The notes under the pieces were generated by a model, which was not told the origin of the DNA, did not search any database, and worked only from the letters and a program-made list of their open reading frames with translations. DNA of 64,000 bases from Oscillatoria nigro-viridis PCC 7112 (GTDB lineage: Bacteria > Cyanobacteriota > Cyanobacteriia > Cyanobacteriales > Microcoleaceae): contig NC_019731.1 in assembly GCF_000317475.1 (NCBI RefSeq), forward strand, positions 1 to 64,000. The letters are read 5' to 3'. Shown one piece after another: positions 1 to 9,004 of this stretch. A program made the translations under genes and the position numbers. The first letter of the stretch is position 1. Each line of letters starts with the position of its first letter.

Positions 1-219
1 GTATGCCCGCGAACGCTAACCTGTAAAAGTGTTGCAGGCACTAAGTTTAAGGCGCTTTTGAGTTAGTGCGCTGACATTCCCTTGCGAGAGTTTACGGATG
101 ACCGTTTTACGCTCTTGGCTAGCTCTGCGTGCGTCTATGAGTGTTAGTATAATCTATAAGTTGTGAAGTAGCAACTTCGTACTATTAATAAGTAGCAACC
201 CAAACCGCGTCGGAGCCTT
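1..219. promoter_or_regulatory. Upstream region with a possible -10 box
   Basis: No gene is visible here. A perfect TATAAT lies at 148-153, about 65 bases before the first start codon, but I see no good -35 box at the usual spacing. The 9-bp word AGTAGCAAC occurs twice between about 165 and 207, which could be an operator for the small DNA-binding-type protein that follows. The promoter call rests on the -10 alone. Confidence 0.3.
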
Positions 220-486
220 ATGAAACAATGGAGAGAGAAGTTGCGAAGTTTAGTTTTAGCTACTGTGCCAGCAAAAAAAGAAGACCCAGGTTACGCCGCC
301 CTTCGGGGTCACATACCAAAAAGCCTATATAAACGGTTTAAAATGTTTTGCCTTGAACGTGGTGTGGACAACAGCCAAGGTCTAGAAGACTTGATACATG
401 AGTATTTTGAGTTGAAAGATCAGCAAGAACAGGAGGTTTATATCCCAAAAACGGCAGAGAGTAATACGTTCAACAGTAGTGGTTGA
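220..486 (+). CDS. Small ribbon-helix-helix-like protein
   Basis: 88 aa, basic N-terminal half. A central segment (about residues 30-67) pairs a short strand-like stretch, GHIPKSLYKRFKMFCLERG, with a helix ending LEDLIHEYFEL. That layout fits a CopG/Arc-type ribbon-helix-helix fold of the kind found in small plasmid proteins. The start is supported by CGGAG at 209-213, six bases upstream. The tail is polar and probably disordered. It lies on the same strand as the downstream plasmid-type genes. A role in copy control or partition would be inference from fold and context; I do not recognise a named family. Confidence 0.6.
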   Translation: MKQWREKLRSLVLATVPAKKEDPGYAALRGHIPKSLYKRFKMFCLERGVDNSQGLEDLIHEYFELKDQQEQEVYIPKTAESNTFNSSG

Positions 487-572
487 GGAATTGCCTGTCG
501 AAGTTTCCCCCTTTTCAGCTACCAAAAGCAAGCAGGGTAAAGGAAGCAAGGGAGCTAGTTGATGTCTAATCG

Positions 573-791
573 TTGTCTAGCAATAGAAAAACTTTGGCAC
601 TACCCTCAAAACCAACAAATAAGCTAAAAGCTTTAGCTGACAAAGGTTTTAGGTACGATCCGGCGTTTCAAACTTTTTGGATTCAAAGACCCTCAAACGC
701 TTACTGGGAGAGACTGAAGGCATTTCAAAATTGGAGCTACGAAAACGGTTGGTTTAACAGGTTGCACTCTCTTGCCCTCCATAGGCTATAA
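573..791 (+). CDS. Hypothetical small protein, TTG start
   Basis: 72 aa if it starts at TTG 573. The phrase LKALADKGFRYDPAFQTFWIQ reads like real coding sequence, and 'KLKAL' recurs in the decayed genes downstream (SHKLKALQDLGF around residue 17 of the frame open from 1302). An ATG at 562 opens a different frame for only 21 codons, so a one-base indel near 570-575 may have removed the original start. No family is recognised. It could be a fragment of the same family as the pseudogenes at 901-1694. Confidence 0.35.
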   Translation: MSSNRKTLALPSKPTNKLKALADKGFRYDPAFQTFWIQRPSNAYWERLKAFQNWSYENGWFNRLHSLALHRL

Positions 792-900
792 GCCTTGCAG
801 CCCGGATGTTTAACAGGTTGCACAACCATCGGTAAGTAGGGTGGAAGACCAATGAAATAGACAACTGTCTAGTTAATGTCAAGCATTGGAGTAAAACTCA

Positions 901-1181
901 GTGACCGAATCATCAGTTAGAGCTGTCCGCGCCCTTGTGCAGATAGGCTCCCTCGCAGTCGATGGGTTCATGTTGCCGAATGGCTCCTATCGAATGAGCC
1001 AAACACAGGCGGCCGAATGTGTTGGCTTGAAAGTTCAGAACGTCTCAGATTTTTGCGCTCTAAGGCATTCAAAGCTTTAGCGGGCGACGGTTATACTCCT
1101 CAGATTTCTGAGATAGAACCAGCGGGAGAACAACTTAGAGGACAAGCAAGGATTAACGCGCTACCGTTAGCAGGAGAGTAA
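901..1181 (+). pseudogene. Frameshifted DNA-binding-type protein gene
   Basis: From GTG 901 the frame reads TESSVRAVRALVQIGSLAVD, then LPNGSYRMSQTQAAECVG and QNVSDF, and stops at TAG 1078-1080. One base over, coding-like sequence resumes from F-LRSKAFKALAGDGYTPQISE and ends at TAA 1179-1181. The two halves join smoothly at the shared DF/FLRSK, so a single-base deletion near 1050 split one small gene of about 93 codons. The repeated 'MPDG/LPNGSYRMSQ' motif followed by a helix suggests a short DNA-binding protein (inference). GTG spacing mirrors its tandem paralogue at 1188. Confidence 0.5.
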
Positions 1182-1187
1182 AACTTA

Positions 1188-1694
1188 GTGACTCAATCAG
1201 CTATAGCCATAAACACCACCATCCAGTTAAGCGACACCTTGTCAATTGACGTGTACATGATGCCAGATGGATAAATTCAAGCTGAGATAGCCAGCGCGTT
1301 AGTGTTATTAGGCCACGCAAAACACTGGTTTAGCAGGTTACGTTCTGGGGCTTCACATAAGCTAAAAGCTCTACAAGACCTAGGTTTTACGGGTGACATT
1401 GTTGTCATCCCCAAAGAACCGGGGACTAGAGAGGCCTCGCAGGTTCAAACTATCAACCTCAAAGACCTCACTGCACTAATAATGGTTGAGGCGGTGCAAG
1501 GTAACAAACGAGCGATCGTACTTCAAGAGACATTTGCCCAAAAAGGACTGGACTCTCGGTTCAGGGATGCTTTTGAAGTACAACAGCAGACATCAGATGA
1601 AAAGCGAGGGTTCTTTGGTCTGACTTATCGGGAGTCCCTTGAGGCCCTTGCGGAAAACCGGACTGAACTAGAAGACTTGAGGCACAGGAGAATC
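1188..1694 (+). pseudogene. Paralogue of the preceding gene with a nonsense codon
   Basis: GTG 1188 starts only seven bases after the previous stop. It reads TQSAIAINTTIQLSDTLSID and MMPDG, then hits an in-frame TAA at about 1272-1274, where its neighbour has GSYRMSQ. The same frame stays open afterwards (IQAEIASALVLLGHAKHWF, later VEAVQGNKRAIVLQETFAQK) right up to the Uma2 gene at 1695. So this is a decayed member of the same tandem family whose frame happens to run into the next gene. Readthrough would give a fusion with Uma2, but the strong ribosome-binding site at 1695 argues that Uma2 is translated on its own. Confidence 0.5.
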
Positions 1695-2348
1695 ATGATC
1701 CAAACCCAAACAATCCCCCAAACAATCCCAAAAACAGTCACATTTGATGAGTTCGCAGCCTGGTATCCAGAGAACTCTATTCGCCGCTACGAACTACACC
1801 ACGGAGTTATTGTTGAAATGCCTTTAGGAACCGGCAACCATTCCAACGTTACAGGCTTTATCTGGGGCGAAATCAATTTTGAAATCAGGCGACTGCAATT
1901 GCCTTACTCCATCCCCGGTGACTGCCTGCTCAAGCCCATCCGCAACGAAGCTGGCTACCAGCCAGATACCATCGTCCTAAACCAAACTGCATTTGCTTCC
2001 GAGCCGCGCTGGGAAAAAGAATCAATCATCACGATGGGGTCTTCGGTACGACTGGCTGTAGAGGTCGTCAGCACGAACTGGCGGGACGATTACCATCTCA
2101 AATTCGCCGACTACGAAGAAATGGGCATCCCCGAATACTGGATCGTAGACTACCTCGGTTTGGGAGGCCGCAAGTTCATCGGCACTCCCAAACAACCCAC
2201 TCTCTCAGTTTGCCAGTTGGTAGATGGGGAGTACCAGGTTAAACAGTTTAGAGGCTCAGACACAGTTGAGTCGCTGGCGTTCCCAGAGTTGAGGTTAACT
2301 GCCGAGTTGATTTTTCGAGCCGGTCTGCCTCCAACCGAGCCGAGCTAG
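1695..2348 (+). CDS. Uma2 family endonuclease (DUF820)
   Basis: 217 aa from ATG 1695, preceded by AGGAG at 1686-1690. The frame is also open upstream to 1302, but that part belongs to the decayed gene. The Uma2 pattern is clear: FDEFAAWYP near the N-terminus, a RYELHHGVIVEMP strand pair, PDTIVLN in the middle, AVEVVSTNWRDDYHLKFADY, then MGIPEYWIVD. Uma2 proteins adopt a PD-(D/E)xK restriction-endonuclease-like fold and are greatly expanded in cyanobacteria; the substrate of this one is unknown. Length is normal for the family and the catalytic-region acids look intact. Confidence 0.85.
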   Translation: MIQTQTIPQTIPKTVTFDEFAAWYPENSIRRYELHHGVIVEMPLGTGNHSNVTGFIWGEINFEIRRLQLPYSIPGDCLLKPIRNEAGYQPDTIVLNQTAFASEPRWEKESIITMGSSVRLAVEVVSTNWRDDYHLKFADYEEMGIPEYWIVDYLGLGGRKFIGTPKQPTLSVCQLVDGEYQVKQFRGSDTVESLAFPELRLTAELIFRAGLPPTEPS

Positions 2349-2565
2349 AAGGACTGGGGGCGATGGCTTGTATCATCCAAAGGGATTGGGGAATTGACTC
2401 GCTGTGAAAAGCCTGACGGTTTTGCCAGCCCGGCCCCCAAAACTTTGTCGAGCAAAAAGTTATACGTCGGCGATTTTGACGCAAGTATGGGTTTTTGTGC
2501 TGACAACCTATCGCTCAAAAAACGGACGGCGTTTCAAAACACATCCATTTAAAGGAGTAACAAAA

Positions 2566-2799
2566 ATGATTGGATGGCCGTTTAGCAAAAGCGAAGATGA
2601 TGGCTCGGATGAGGAAAATAGGCATTGGGCTTCATCCGAAGAAGATTGCAAAGCAATGCAAAAGAAGTATGGATGGGAACTCAAAAGAGTCGAGCATCAC
2701 GACGGCGATTCAGATTCTGGAGTCGATTGCGTTTTCAAAGGGAAGCAAACTAGCTTCTGGGATATGTGGGTAGACCACCAAGATTATAAGGAAGAATAG
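2566..2799 (+). CDS. Hypothetical acidic small protein
   Basis: 77 aa starting MIGWPFSKSEDDGSDEENRH. ATG 2566 is chosen because AAAGGAG stands at 2551-2557, eight bases upstream; the frame is open further upstream but without a comparable site. It is rich in Asp, Glu and His, with two Cys. No family is recognised. Its stop lies three bases before the next start codon, so the two are probably translated from one message. Confidence 0.55.
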   Translation: MIGWPFSKSEDDGSDEENRHWASSEEDCKAMQKKYGWELKRVEHHDGDSDSGVDCVFKGKQTSFWDMWVDHQDYKEE

Positions 2800-2802
2800 G
2801 CT

Positions 2803-3324
2803 ATGACTTCACTCGAGCAGATGGTGCCAACAGAAGAACTCGAACTTTACGACCCGCTAGCAAGCAAGTCTACCCTTAGCCTCTACCTGGTCAAAGAAGG
2901 AGAAAAATGGGTTCCGATCGAGAGCAAAGAATTGGTGATCGGGAAACAGTTGACTCGACTGTTGCAGCTTTCTCACGATTCCCGCCCCCTGCTGAAGCGT
3001 AAGGTCAAGCTTGGAGAGCGACTCACTTACCACGTTAAAAAAGAGGGTAGCCCTTGGAAAGCTTACCTTGTCACTCCTTCGGACTGGGTAGTGGTCAGAG
3101 TATTTCGGTACGAAGCCGACCTATCAGAGGTTGAAGGGGAGATGCCAGAATTTCGGGACGTACAGATTGCTTACTGCGAGCGCCAGCCTTTGACACCAGA
3201 GGAAGCTGAAGCAATGACTTATGAGATTGTTAGCCAGGTTTCGGTGGATTCCTTTGGCGGCGATAAGGAAGCTTATCAACAATTTTTTGCCAGTCAACAG
3301 TCTAAGCAATACGTCCGCGTATAG
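2803..3324 (+). CDS. Hypothetical protein, 173 aa
   Basis: Begins MTSLEQMVPTEELELYDPLA at an ATG three bases after the preceding stop; AAGGA near 2788 may serve as its ribosome-binding site. The first 120 residues look beta-rich (short alternating strands such as LVIGKQLTRLL and WVVVRVFRYEADL), followed by a helical tail QPLTPEEAEAMTYEIV. No signal peptide or membrane segment. I do not recognise the family. Position between small plasmid-type genes and the primase-helicase suggests a backbone gene, which is inference only. Confidence 0.6.
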   Translation: MTSLEQMVPTEELELYDPLASKSTLSLYLVKEGEKWVPIESKELVIGKQLTRLLQLSHDSRPLLKRKVKLGERLTYHVKKEGSPWKAYLVTPSDWVVVRVFRYEADLSEVEGEMPEFRDVQIAYCERQPLTPEEAEAMTYEIVSQVSVDSFGGDKEAYQQFFASQQSKQYVRV

Positions 3325-3582
3325 AATTTGAAAAGGCTGTTGTCAACAAGCGACCGCCCGCATCGATTAGACCCGACAAAAAAAAGTCCGCGTCTTTAGA
3401 AGAGACGGCAGACAAACAAAAAAATAAAACTTTAGATTCATCATAGTCTATTTCTGCCATTACCGCAAAATTTGCACCTTTGCACATCAACGGTAGTTAC
3501 AGCAGAGCCGTCTCTTCTACATTTAGCGGGTTTTTGCAATAAAAACCAGTTAGCACCGCTATGAGTAGCGAGAGAGGCATCT
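3325..3582. repeat. Gene-free stretch with a 13-bp inverted repeat
   Basis: TAGAAGAGACGGC (3397-3409) and its exact complement GCCGTCTCTTCTA (3507-3519) face each other across about 97 bases, just upstream of the primase-helicase gene. The spacing is long for a terminator hairpin and no U-tract follows the distal arm directly. A looped operator or a control site for the replication gene is possible. I see no coding sequence here. Confidence 0.45.
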
Positions 3583-6500
3583 ATGAACGTTGTTGCAAAT
3601 CAATTTTTATCAACTACCACTTATCTTTGCCCCAAACACAAGAGCCACATTGAGAGCCGGGGGCTGTTGAATAATTGGAGTTACGCCAACTGCCGCACCG
3701 TATCTGCGGATGAGGCATCGGTATATTTGGGTTATACGGCGAAGTCTAGCGGCATCCTATTTGTGGGAAAAACCACACAATTTCAATTCAGACCGGACAA
3801 GCCTTGGAAATCAGAAAGCTGCAAGAAAGCGCCCAAATATCGCACACCCGTGGGTGAATACGACGCATTCTTGCCCCAGCATCCCACCGACAAAAACTAC
3901 TGGGATACCGAAAATCTCAAACAGCACTGCTACCGCATCAACGACCATCCGTGCATTGTCCTCACTGAAGGCCCGTTCAAAGGAATCGCCGGGTGCGCTA
4001 ACGACATCCCAACTATTGCACTGCTGGGCGTTTCAATGGGTCTAACCTCTAAAAAAGGAGACATTCAAGGCAAGCGCTACTTGGTCGAAACTTTAGAAAA
4101 GTACGCCCGTGCCGGCTTCGGGTTTATCTTTGCCTTCGATGCCGACGCCGCCACCAACCCAAACGTCACCTGGGAACAGAGGAAACTCGGTCTACAGTTG
4201 CTCAAGTTCGACGTTCCGGTCTACAGTGCAACTGGAGGTTGGGATGCGGGTACCGAAGGCGAAACCAAAGGCATGGACGATTTGATTCAACGAAAGAGCA
4301 TTGAAGCTTTTAGAAAAGTGCTGGCCACGTCCGTTACTTTTAAGGACTGGGAATCAAAAACCTTTGGAGGCGACGGTGGCAGTGGTGGAACTAGAGACAG
4401 ATACTTAGTCCCCAAGTCCACAACGTTTGAGGTACACTGCCTCAAGAATTTATTCGGAGATGATTGGATAGTTGTCAATGATGCTTTCTACCAATGGAAC
4501 GGGCGCTATTGGCAGTTCCAAGATGAAGCGGACGTAAACAAACTCATCGGCGACTTTACCGAGAATTGCTACGAAACAGCAGAAGTCGGCAAAAAGTTTA
4601 AGTTCGGCACTAACAAATTCTTAGATTCGGCTTTTAAATATTGCCGGAAGGTGCTGCACCAGAAGGTTGACACTTCTCGCAACCACCTCAAATCGTTCTC
4701 CAACGGCACTGTAGATTTGAGAACTGGCGAACTGTTCCCACACGACAAGAAACATTACCTGCTTTCTTGTTCCCCCTGCGATTATGTGCCAGGGTCAGAA
4801 TGTCCAGCCGAATTTAAGCAATTCATACTTTCTGCCTACGGTGTCGAACAGATAGAAGTCATCAGGGCCGTAACTTCGATGTACTTAGACCCAACCGCAC
4901 CTTACGGGAAGTTTGCTTACTTGATTGGGGATAGCGGTAGCGGGAAAGGCGTGATGCTGCGGACTTGGGCAAACTTACTTGGCGAAGAAAACAGCGTCAG
5001 TTCCAATAGCTTGACCGAGCTGACAAAACCTGAAGGTCGGCATCAATTATTAACTGGTAAATCCTTGTTTTACATCCCCGATGCTGGCGGATTTCTGAGC
5101 GGGCTCAAAGCTTTTTACGAATTGGTGGACAATGGCGGCATTTCGGGACGCGCTCTATTTTCGGCATCGGCTTACCAAAAAAAATGGAACGTGCGATTTG
5201 CGATCGCCTCCGTCGAACACATCCAAACGGAGAACAGTGGCGATGGTTGGGACAGGCGCTGCATTCCGTTGCAAACCCGCGCCCGAACGGCAAGCATCGA
5301 AGATCCGGAGCTAGGCCGCAAACTATCGGCAGAGCTGGGTGAGATCGCTGGTTGGGCTCTATCAATGGACAAGACAGAACGCGACCGCATTTTGCTCGTA
5401 CCGTCAACCAACCCGTCAATTGTCGCGCTCAAACAAGACGGCGCAATTCTAGGGGATAGCGTTCGCTCTTTTGTAGATCGCTGTTTGAGATCGGGTGGCG
5501 ATAGTTACGTCGGTAGTGATCTGCACAGTTGGTACGCGGCATATTGCAAAGCCCACAATCTCTCGCCAAGCGGTTACAACAAATTCGTTCACCACTTGCA
5601 GCGAGTATTGTCAAATCATTGGAAAGCTTCCGAGGTTGTGCGAGAAGGCGACAAAATCAAGCGCATTCCCGCTCAGTGGCGGGGACTTCAGATTTTACCG
5701 TGCTTTGTTGATGTAGCAGTCGCGGAGGATGAAGGTGGCAGCAACCGCCCCCATATCCCGAACTGGGCTTGCATCAAAACTATTTGTGCTGATGGCGGAT
5801 TGCAAGAATTAGCTCAAACCCGCACGGTTACGCACATTTCAGCGATTGCAGAAATTCCAGCACATTCTCAAATAGCTCAAACCGTTGTGGTTACAGACGT
5901 TACAAGCAATTCTGAAATTGTTACAACATCTAAAAACCCTACAACCCGCATGGTTACAGACGTTACAGCGTTACAGGAGAAAAGTAGCCAGTATGAAAAG
6001 ACCTCATCATACGAGATCACAGATGATCTTAATAACACGGCTGAAGGTGAATCCTTAACTGATGTAACTCCTGTAACCACAACTGTTACACCCACTTTTG
6101 AGTCCTCAGCACAATCCTGTAACAGCTCAAAAACTTGTAACAACCCTCAGCTATCCGAGCCAGGGACGATCGCCCCGGAGGAATCCAAACCAACAGAGCC
6201 AACCGAACCAACAGAGCCGCCGAGCGTCCCGATGGTGAATTGGAATGTCGGCGAGCGAGTAAAAGTTTCGACCCAGTATCCTGGAGCTCAAGAATATATA
6301 GACGAGCGGGCCACCGTAGTTAAGGTGTGGAGCGATGGGCTATGCCGGATTGAGCTTGACCGCGAGATTTCAGTCATTGGAGGTAAACCTACCAAGCAAT
6401 TCAACCTTAACGGGCGTTACTTAGTTTCAGAGTCCGCGACCGACTCAAATCTCAACGAAGAGGAACTAGAACTCGTTAACCTGATGCGGTTCGCGGTTAC

Positions 6501-6966
6501 ACAATCAGACCCCCTAGTTACCGATACCGTGAAAAAATGTCTCACGGAAACTTGCGACAAAGGTTTCGCTAACCGAAAAAAAGTTTGGTTCGCGTTGACG
6601 GTGAGTGAGCGAACTGTATTTAAAGCGCTACTAGCTAAGTTAGAAGCTCAGCCTCAGCCGAAACAGTTACCTCACACCCCCGCCCTTGGAGAGTCCGAGC
6701 CAAAAACTCTATCTGCCCCAATCGAACTCTCGAAGCGGGAGTGGGAACAGCCGACAACAGAACCAGTGACCCAAGGAGAGCCAATACTGACGCCGACGCC
6801 AGAACAGTCATTTGTGCCTCACGCCCCATTGGAATCAGAGCCAGAACCGGAGTTGCCAATCTTCACAGCAGATACTGAAGCGCATCAGCTTGATTTGCTG
6901 CCAGATTTCAAGCCGCTTTCAGACTCCGACAGGAGATTTTCGCCCGAATCTGAAGATTGGGCTTAA
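3583..6966 (+). CDS. Plasmid primase-helicase, DUF3854 type (CyRepA-like)
   Basis: 1127 aa. Residues about 10-245 match a DUF3854/TOPRIM-type module: LTEG with Glu129, then FAFDADAA with Asp186 and Asp188, then GMDDLI (Asp232), the acidic residues expected for metal binding. A superfamily 3-like helicase follows, with Walker A GDSGSGKG at 449-456 and a downstream FYIPDAGG acidic motif. Residues about 620-710 look like a C-terminal winged helix. The last third is low-complexity, Thr/Pro/Glu-rich with PTEPTEPTEP. This architecture is known from cyanobacterial plasmid replication proteins (CyRepA group, from memory). It probably initiates replication; the iteron-like block about 700 bases downstream supports that. 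Start ATG 3583 has only a weak upstream GAGAGAGG. Confidence 0.8.
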   Translation: MNVVANQFLSTTTYLCPKHKSHIESRGLLNNWSYANCRTVSADEASVYLGYTAKSSGILFVGKTTQFQFRPDKPWKSESCKKAPKYRTPVGEYDAFLPQHPTDKNYWDTENLKQHCYRINDHPCIVLTEGPFKGIAGCANDIPTIALLGVSMGLTSKKGDIQGKRYLVETLEKYARAGFGFIFAFDADAATNPNVTWEQRKLGLQLLKFDVPVYSATGGWDAGTEGETKGMDDLIQRKSIEAFRKVLATSVTFKDWESKTFGGDGGSGGTRDRYLVPKSTTFEVHCLKNLFGDDWIVVNDAFYQWNGRYWQFQDEADVNKLIGDFTENCYETAEVGKKFKFGTNKFLDSAFKYCRKVLHQKVDTSRNHLKSFSNGTVDLRTGELFPHDKKHYLLSCSPCDYVPGSECPAEFKQFILSAYGVEQIEVIRAVTSMYLDPTAPYGKFAYLIGDSGSGKGVMLRTWANLLGEENSVSSNSLTELTKPEGRHQLLTGKSLFYIPDAGGFLSGLKAFYELVDNGGISGRALFSASAYQKKWNVRFAIASVEHIQTENSGDGWDRRCIPLQTRARTASIEDPELGRKLSAELGEIAGWALSMDKTERDRILLVPSTNPSIVALKQDGAILGDSVRSFVDRCLRSGGDSYVGSDLHSWYAAYCKAHNLSPSGYNKFVHHLQRVLSNHWKASEVVREGDKIKRIPAQWRGLQILPCFVDVAVAEDEGGSNRPHIPNWACIKTICADGGLQELAQTRTVTHISAIAEIPAHSQIAQTVVVTDVTSNSEIVTTSKNPTTRMVTDVTALQEKSSQYEKTSSYEITDDLNNTAEGESLTDVTPVTTTVTPTFESSAQSCNSSKTCNNPQLSEPGTIAPEESKPTEPTEPTEPPSVPMVNWNVGERVKVSTQYPGAQEYIDERATVVKVWSDGLCRIELDREISVIGGKPTKQFNLNGRYLVSESATDSNLNEEELELVNLMRFAVTQSDPLVTDTVKKCLTETCDKGFANRKKVWFALTVSERTVFKALLAKLEAQPQPKQLPHTPALGESEPKTLSAPIELSKREWEQPTTEPVTQGEPILTPTPEQSFVPHAPLESEPEPELPIFTADTEAHQLDLLPDFKPLSDSDRRFSPESEDWA

Positions 6967-7066
6967 TCCAAGAACACACTGTGAGCCTTGTCCAGTCTAG
7001 GCTTTCGTCTTTCTGTATCGATATTTGCTCTTAGTCAGCTTCACTCCAAGTAAGTGAGTTATTCCC

Positions 7067-7580
7067 ATGAAAACATTTGTCGAATTCCAGCAGACTTATC
7101 TGTTCGCGACTCGCACCGTCGAGAGAAGCCGCCATCAATCGCATCATGAACAACCGCGAGCATCAAATATCGCAGGCGAAACTCGCAATCGCCACCGCAA
7201 ACCGAAAACTTGAAAATTTAGAATCTTCGCGGATAGTGTTCCAAAGAAGAGCTGAGTAGGAACAGGAACCGCCCGATGTGGGGGAGTTGCGGGAGGAATT
7301 GACCGCCCGTCGCAGCGACTGGTGGCCGCCTATCAACTTCCTGAAATTACACCCTCTAAACGCGAGAAGCGGCTGCTGCGAGCGAGTCAAAGAATTCGTT
7401 GAAGGCGTGATTCTGAGTCTCAGTACCGAATCAATAATCAGGTGGAATCCACCTGGGGGGGGTGTTGACGGGGTAGCAAGCAGATTGAAAGCAAAGGTGC
7501 GTCAAGGTTTTGAGTTGAGTGACCAAGCGAAAAGATACGCTTGCTGTAATTCAATCCAGATGCAGCAACTTGACTATTAA
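7067..7580 (+). pseudogene. Small decayed gene, 514 bp
   Basis: ATG 7067 opens MKTFVEFQQTYLFATRTVER. One frame over (from 7077) coding-like sequence continues, REAAINRIMNNREHQISQAK, to TAG at 7257-7259, and in the same frame beyond the stop EQEPPDVGELREELTARRSD is again plausible. At least one frameshift and one nonsense codon are therefore needed to explain it. The helical, charged composition suggests a small coiled-coil-like protein. No family is recognised; random open frames remain an alternative. Confidence 0.3.
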
Positions 7581-7677
7581 TTCAATTCAGATGCAGCAAC
7601 TTGACTATTAATTCAATTTAGATGCAGCAACTTGACTATTAATTCAATTTAGATGCAGCAACTTGACTATTAAATCA
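7547..7677. repeat. Four 31-bp direct tandem repeats
   Basis: The unit begins TAATTCAATCCAGATGCAGC and continues AACTTGACTAT. It starts at 7547, 7578, 7609 and 7640, with a degenerate partial unit at 7671. The copies differ at only one or two positions (CCAG, TCAG, TTAG). A single decayed unit (TTCAATTCTGACACCACAAC) stands at the equivalent place in the second block near 11113. Directly repeated short units next to a replication gene fit an iteron or partition-site role. Confidence 0.75.
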
Positions 7678-7960
7678 ATTCATTTTTTGTTAAAAACGCT
7701 AAAAAATCACTAATTGTTGTGCGCCCTAAAGTCAGGGATTTGCAGTATAAAGTCAGGGATTTGCAGTATAAAGTCAGGCGGAAAGCAGGTATTTGCAGGG
7801 GCTGCACTTTACCTGCATTTACCTGAAAATATCCTGCAAATGCCTGACTTTTTCGGTCAAATTACTGCTTTTTTGTGCAGAGACTGCCTTTGCTTGTTGA
7901 GGCTGGTTATGGCTGTTCTCTCTCGGTAGCAAGCAATGGTTTTGCGATCGCAAACCTGAC
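7678..7960. repeat. Iteron-like block, copy A (candidate replication origin)
   Basis: Three direct repeats of the 21-bp unit TAAAGTCAGGGATTTGCAGTA start at 7727, 7748 and 7769. They are followed by related words in both orientations: GCAGGTATTTGCAGG, TTTACCTGCATTTACCTG, ATCCTGCAAATGCCTGACTT (about 7785-7850). The stretch is flanked by AT-rich sequence (TTTTTTGTTAAAAACGCTAA) and ends with a HIP1 site at 7944-7951. Repeated binding words beside an AT-rich stretch just downstream of a replication gene is the layout of an iteron origin. About 80 percent of it recurs at 11140-11430. Confidence 0.6.
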
Positions 7961-9004
7961 TTTTACGCGCAGAAACAAAAACAATGCACCTCATGAATGC
8001 GGTAATCCTAAGTGCAAGGCGATCGCGCTCTTGCTGGCTATCGGACGAACGATTCCCTCGCCATCATCGACATCAGCAGGCTGCTTCGCTTGCAAACAGG
8101 AGGGCAAGGCGCGATCGCGTTGGGCGTCCTCCGTCGATACTCAACAGCATCAACTCGAATACGTCGTGCGATGCTTGGCTCCATCGTAAAGGCGGCTGTC
8201 CTGTACACCAACAGGCTCGCTCCTGGCTTCAATATCGACTCACGCTCGCGTCAAGCACAGTTCTATCAAAGTCCAAACAGTCAAGAGCCCAACTTTCGAG
8301 CCTTGGCTGTCGAAAGTGACCGATCGCTAACTTCAACTCCCAAGAATTCCTATGGCACTCTTGCAAAAACCATAAAAACCATAAATTGCTCATTTTTACC
8401 CCCCCTCTTACGTCTATTTGACATGGCTTGCTATGCGACTGGCGCACTAATGAGGAGGATTGAGGAGGATTCAAGAGGTGTCGGAGTACAGAAAATCACG
8501 CCAAAAACAACAATTATTTACAAAAAGTGATAAACATTTATACTTAAAATGAGGCTAAAAGTAGGAAATTGTAGGTGTAATGAGTAAAAAATGTGCTGTT
8601 TTTTCCTCTTTTTTCCTCCCAATTTTTAGCTAATTTTTTTGGATCAGTCATATCGATTTTCCTGCATTGGTTTGGTCAAGATACACTCGGATTGATAGGG
8701 TCAATGGGGAGCCAGTGATAGCGAATTGCAGGCTTATTCGGATTTCGAGTAACGGTAGCCGAGTCGCGAGTTGCAACTTTTAAGGTCAAGACAATTCTTT
8801 GAAAGCACAATGCAAAGGCTAGTCTAGTAATAGTAGGTATCGCCACAAACACCTAAAAACAGGGGGAATGGGGGTGTCAAAGGGCTTGAATTTTGCCCGA
8901 TATTCAACTGTTCCGATAAATGCCATCGATGCTATGTTAGCCCAGTGTGCCAAAGGGCTTGAATTTTGCCCGATCTGAGACTGTGCTGATGGTTCAAATT
9001 GCTC
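7961..9004. other. Gene-poor stretch, nothing firm
   Basis: Several open frames of 60-170 codons occur on both strands between 7984 and 8530, but they overlap, have unlike compositions and no ribosome-binding site, so I do not call them. There are HIP1-like GCGATCGC sites near 8020 and 8110, a short GGAGGATTGAGGAGGATT duplication near 8455, and an A/T-rich part at 8500-8640. The direct repeat at 8874-8974 is listed separately. Confidence 0.4.
8874..8974. repeat. 28-bp direct repeat pair
   Basis: GTG(T/C)CAAAGGGCTTGAATTTTGCCCGAT occurs at 8874-8901 and 8947-8974, differing at one position. The core AAGGGCTTGAATTTTGCCC has partial internal symmetry (GGGC...GCCC). The pair stands in gene-free DNA, 73 bp apart, and could be a protein-binding site or the trace of a small duplication. 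Confidence 0.6.

Noticed and set aside
1302-1694. Uma2 fused to an N-terminal domain as a genuine 348-aa protein
   Set aside because: The upstream part belongs to a gene beginning at GTG 1188 with a stop codon inside, and AGGAG marks the Uma2 start at 1695.
2404-2565. 54-codon N-terminal extension of the acidic small protein
   Set aside because: AAAGGAG directly before ATG 2566 marks the start; the extension has no site and unlike composition.
7547-7677. CRISPR array
   Set aside because: The 31-bp units are directly adjacent with no unique spacers and no cas genes are present.
7714-8530. Overlapping plus-strand open frames over the iteron-like block and beyond
   Set aside because: They overlap one another, include the direct repeats as apparent peptide repeats, lack ribosome-binding sites and resemble no protein.
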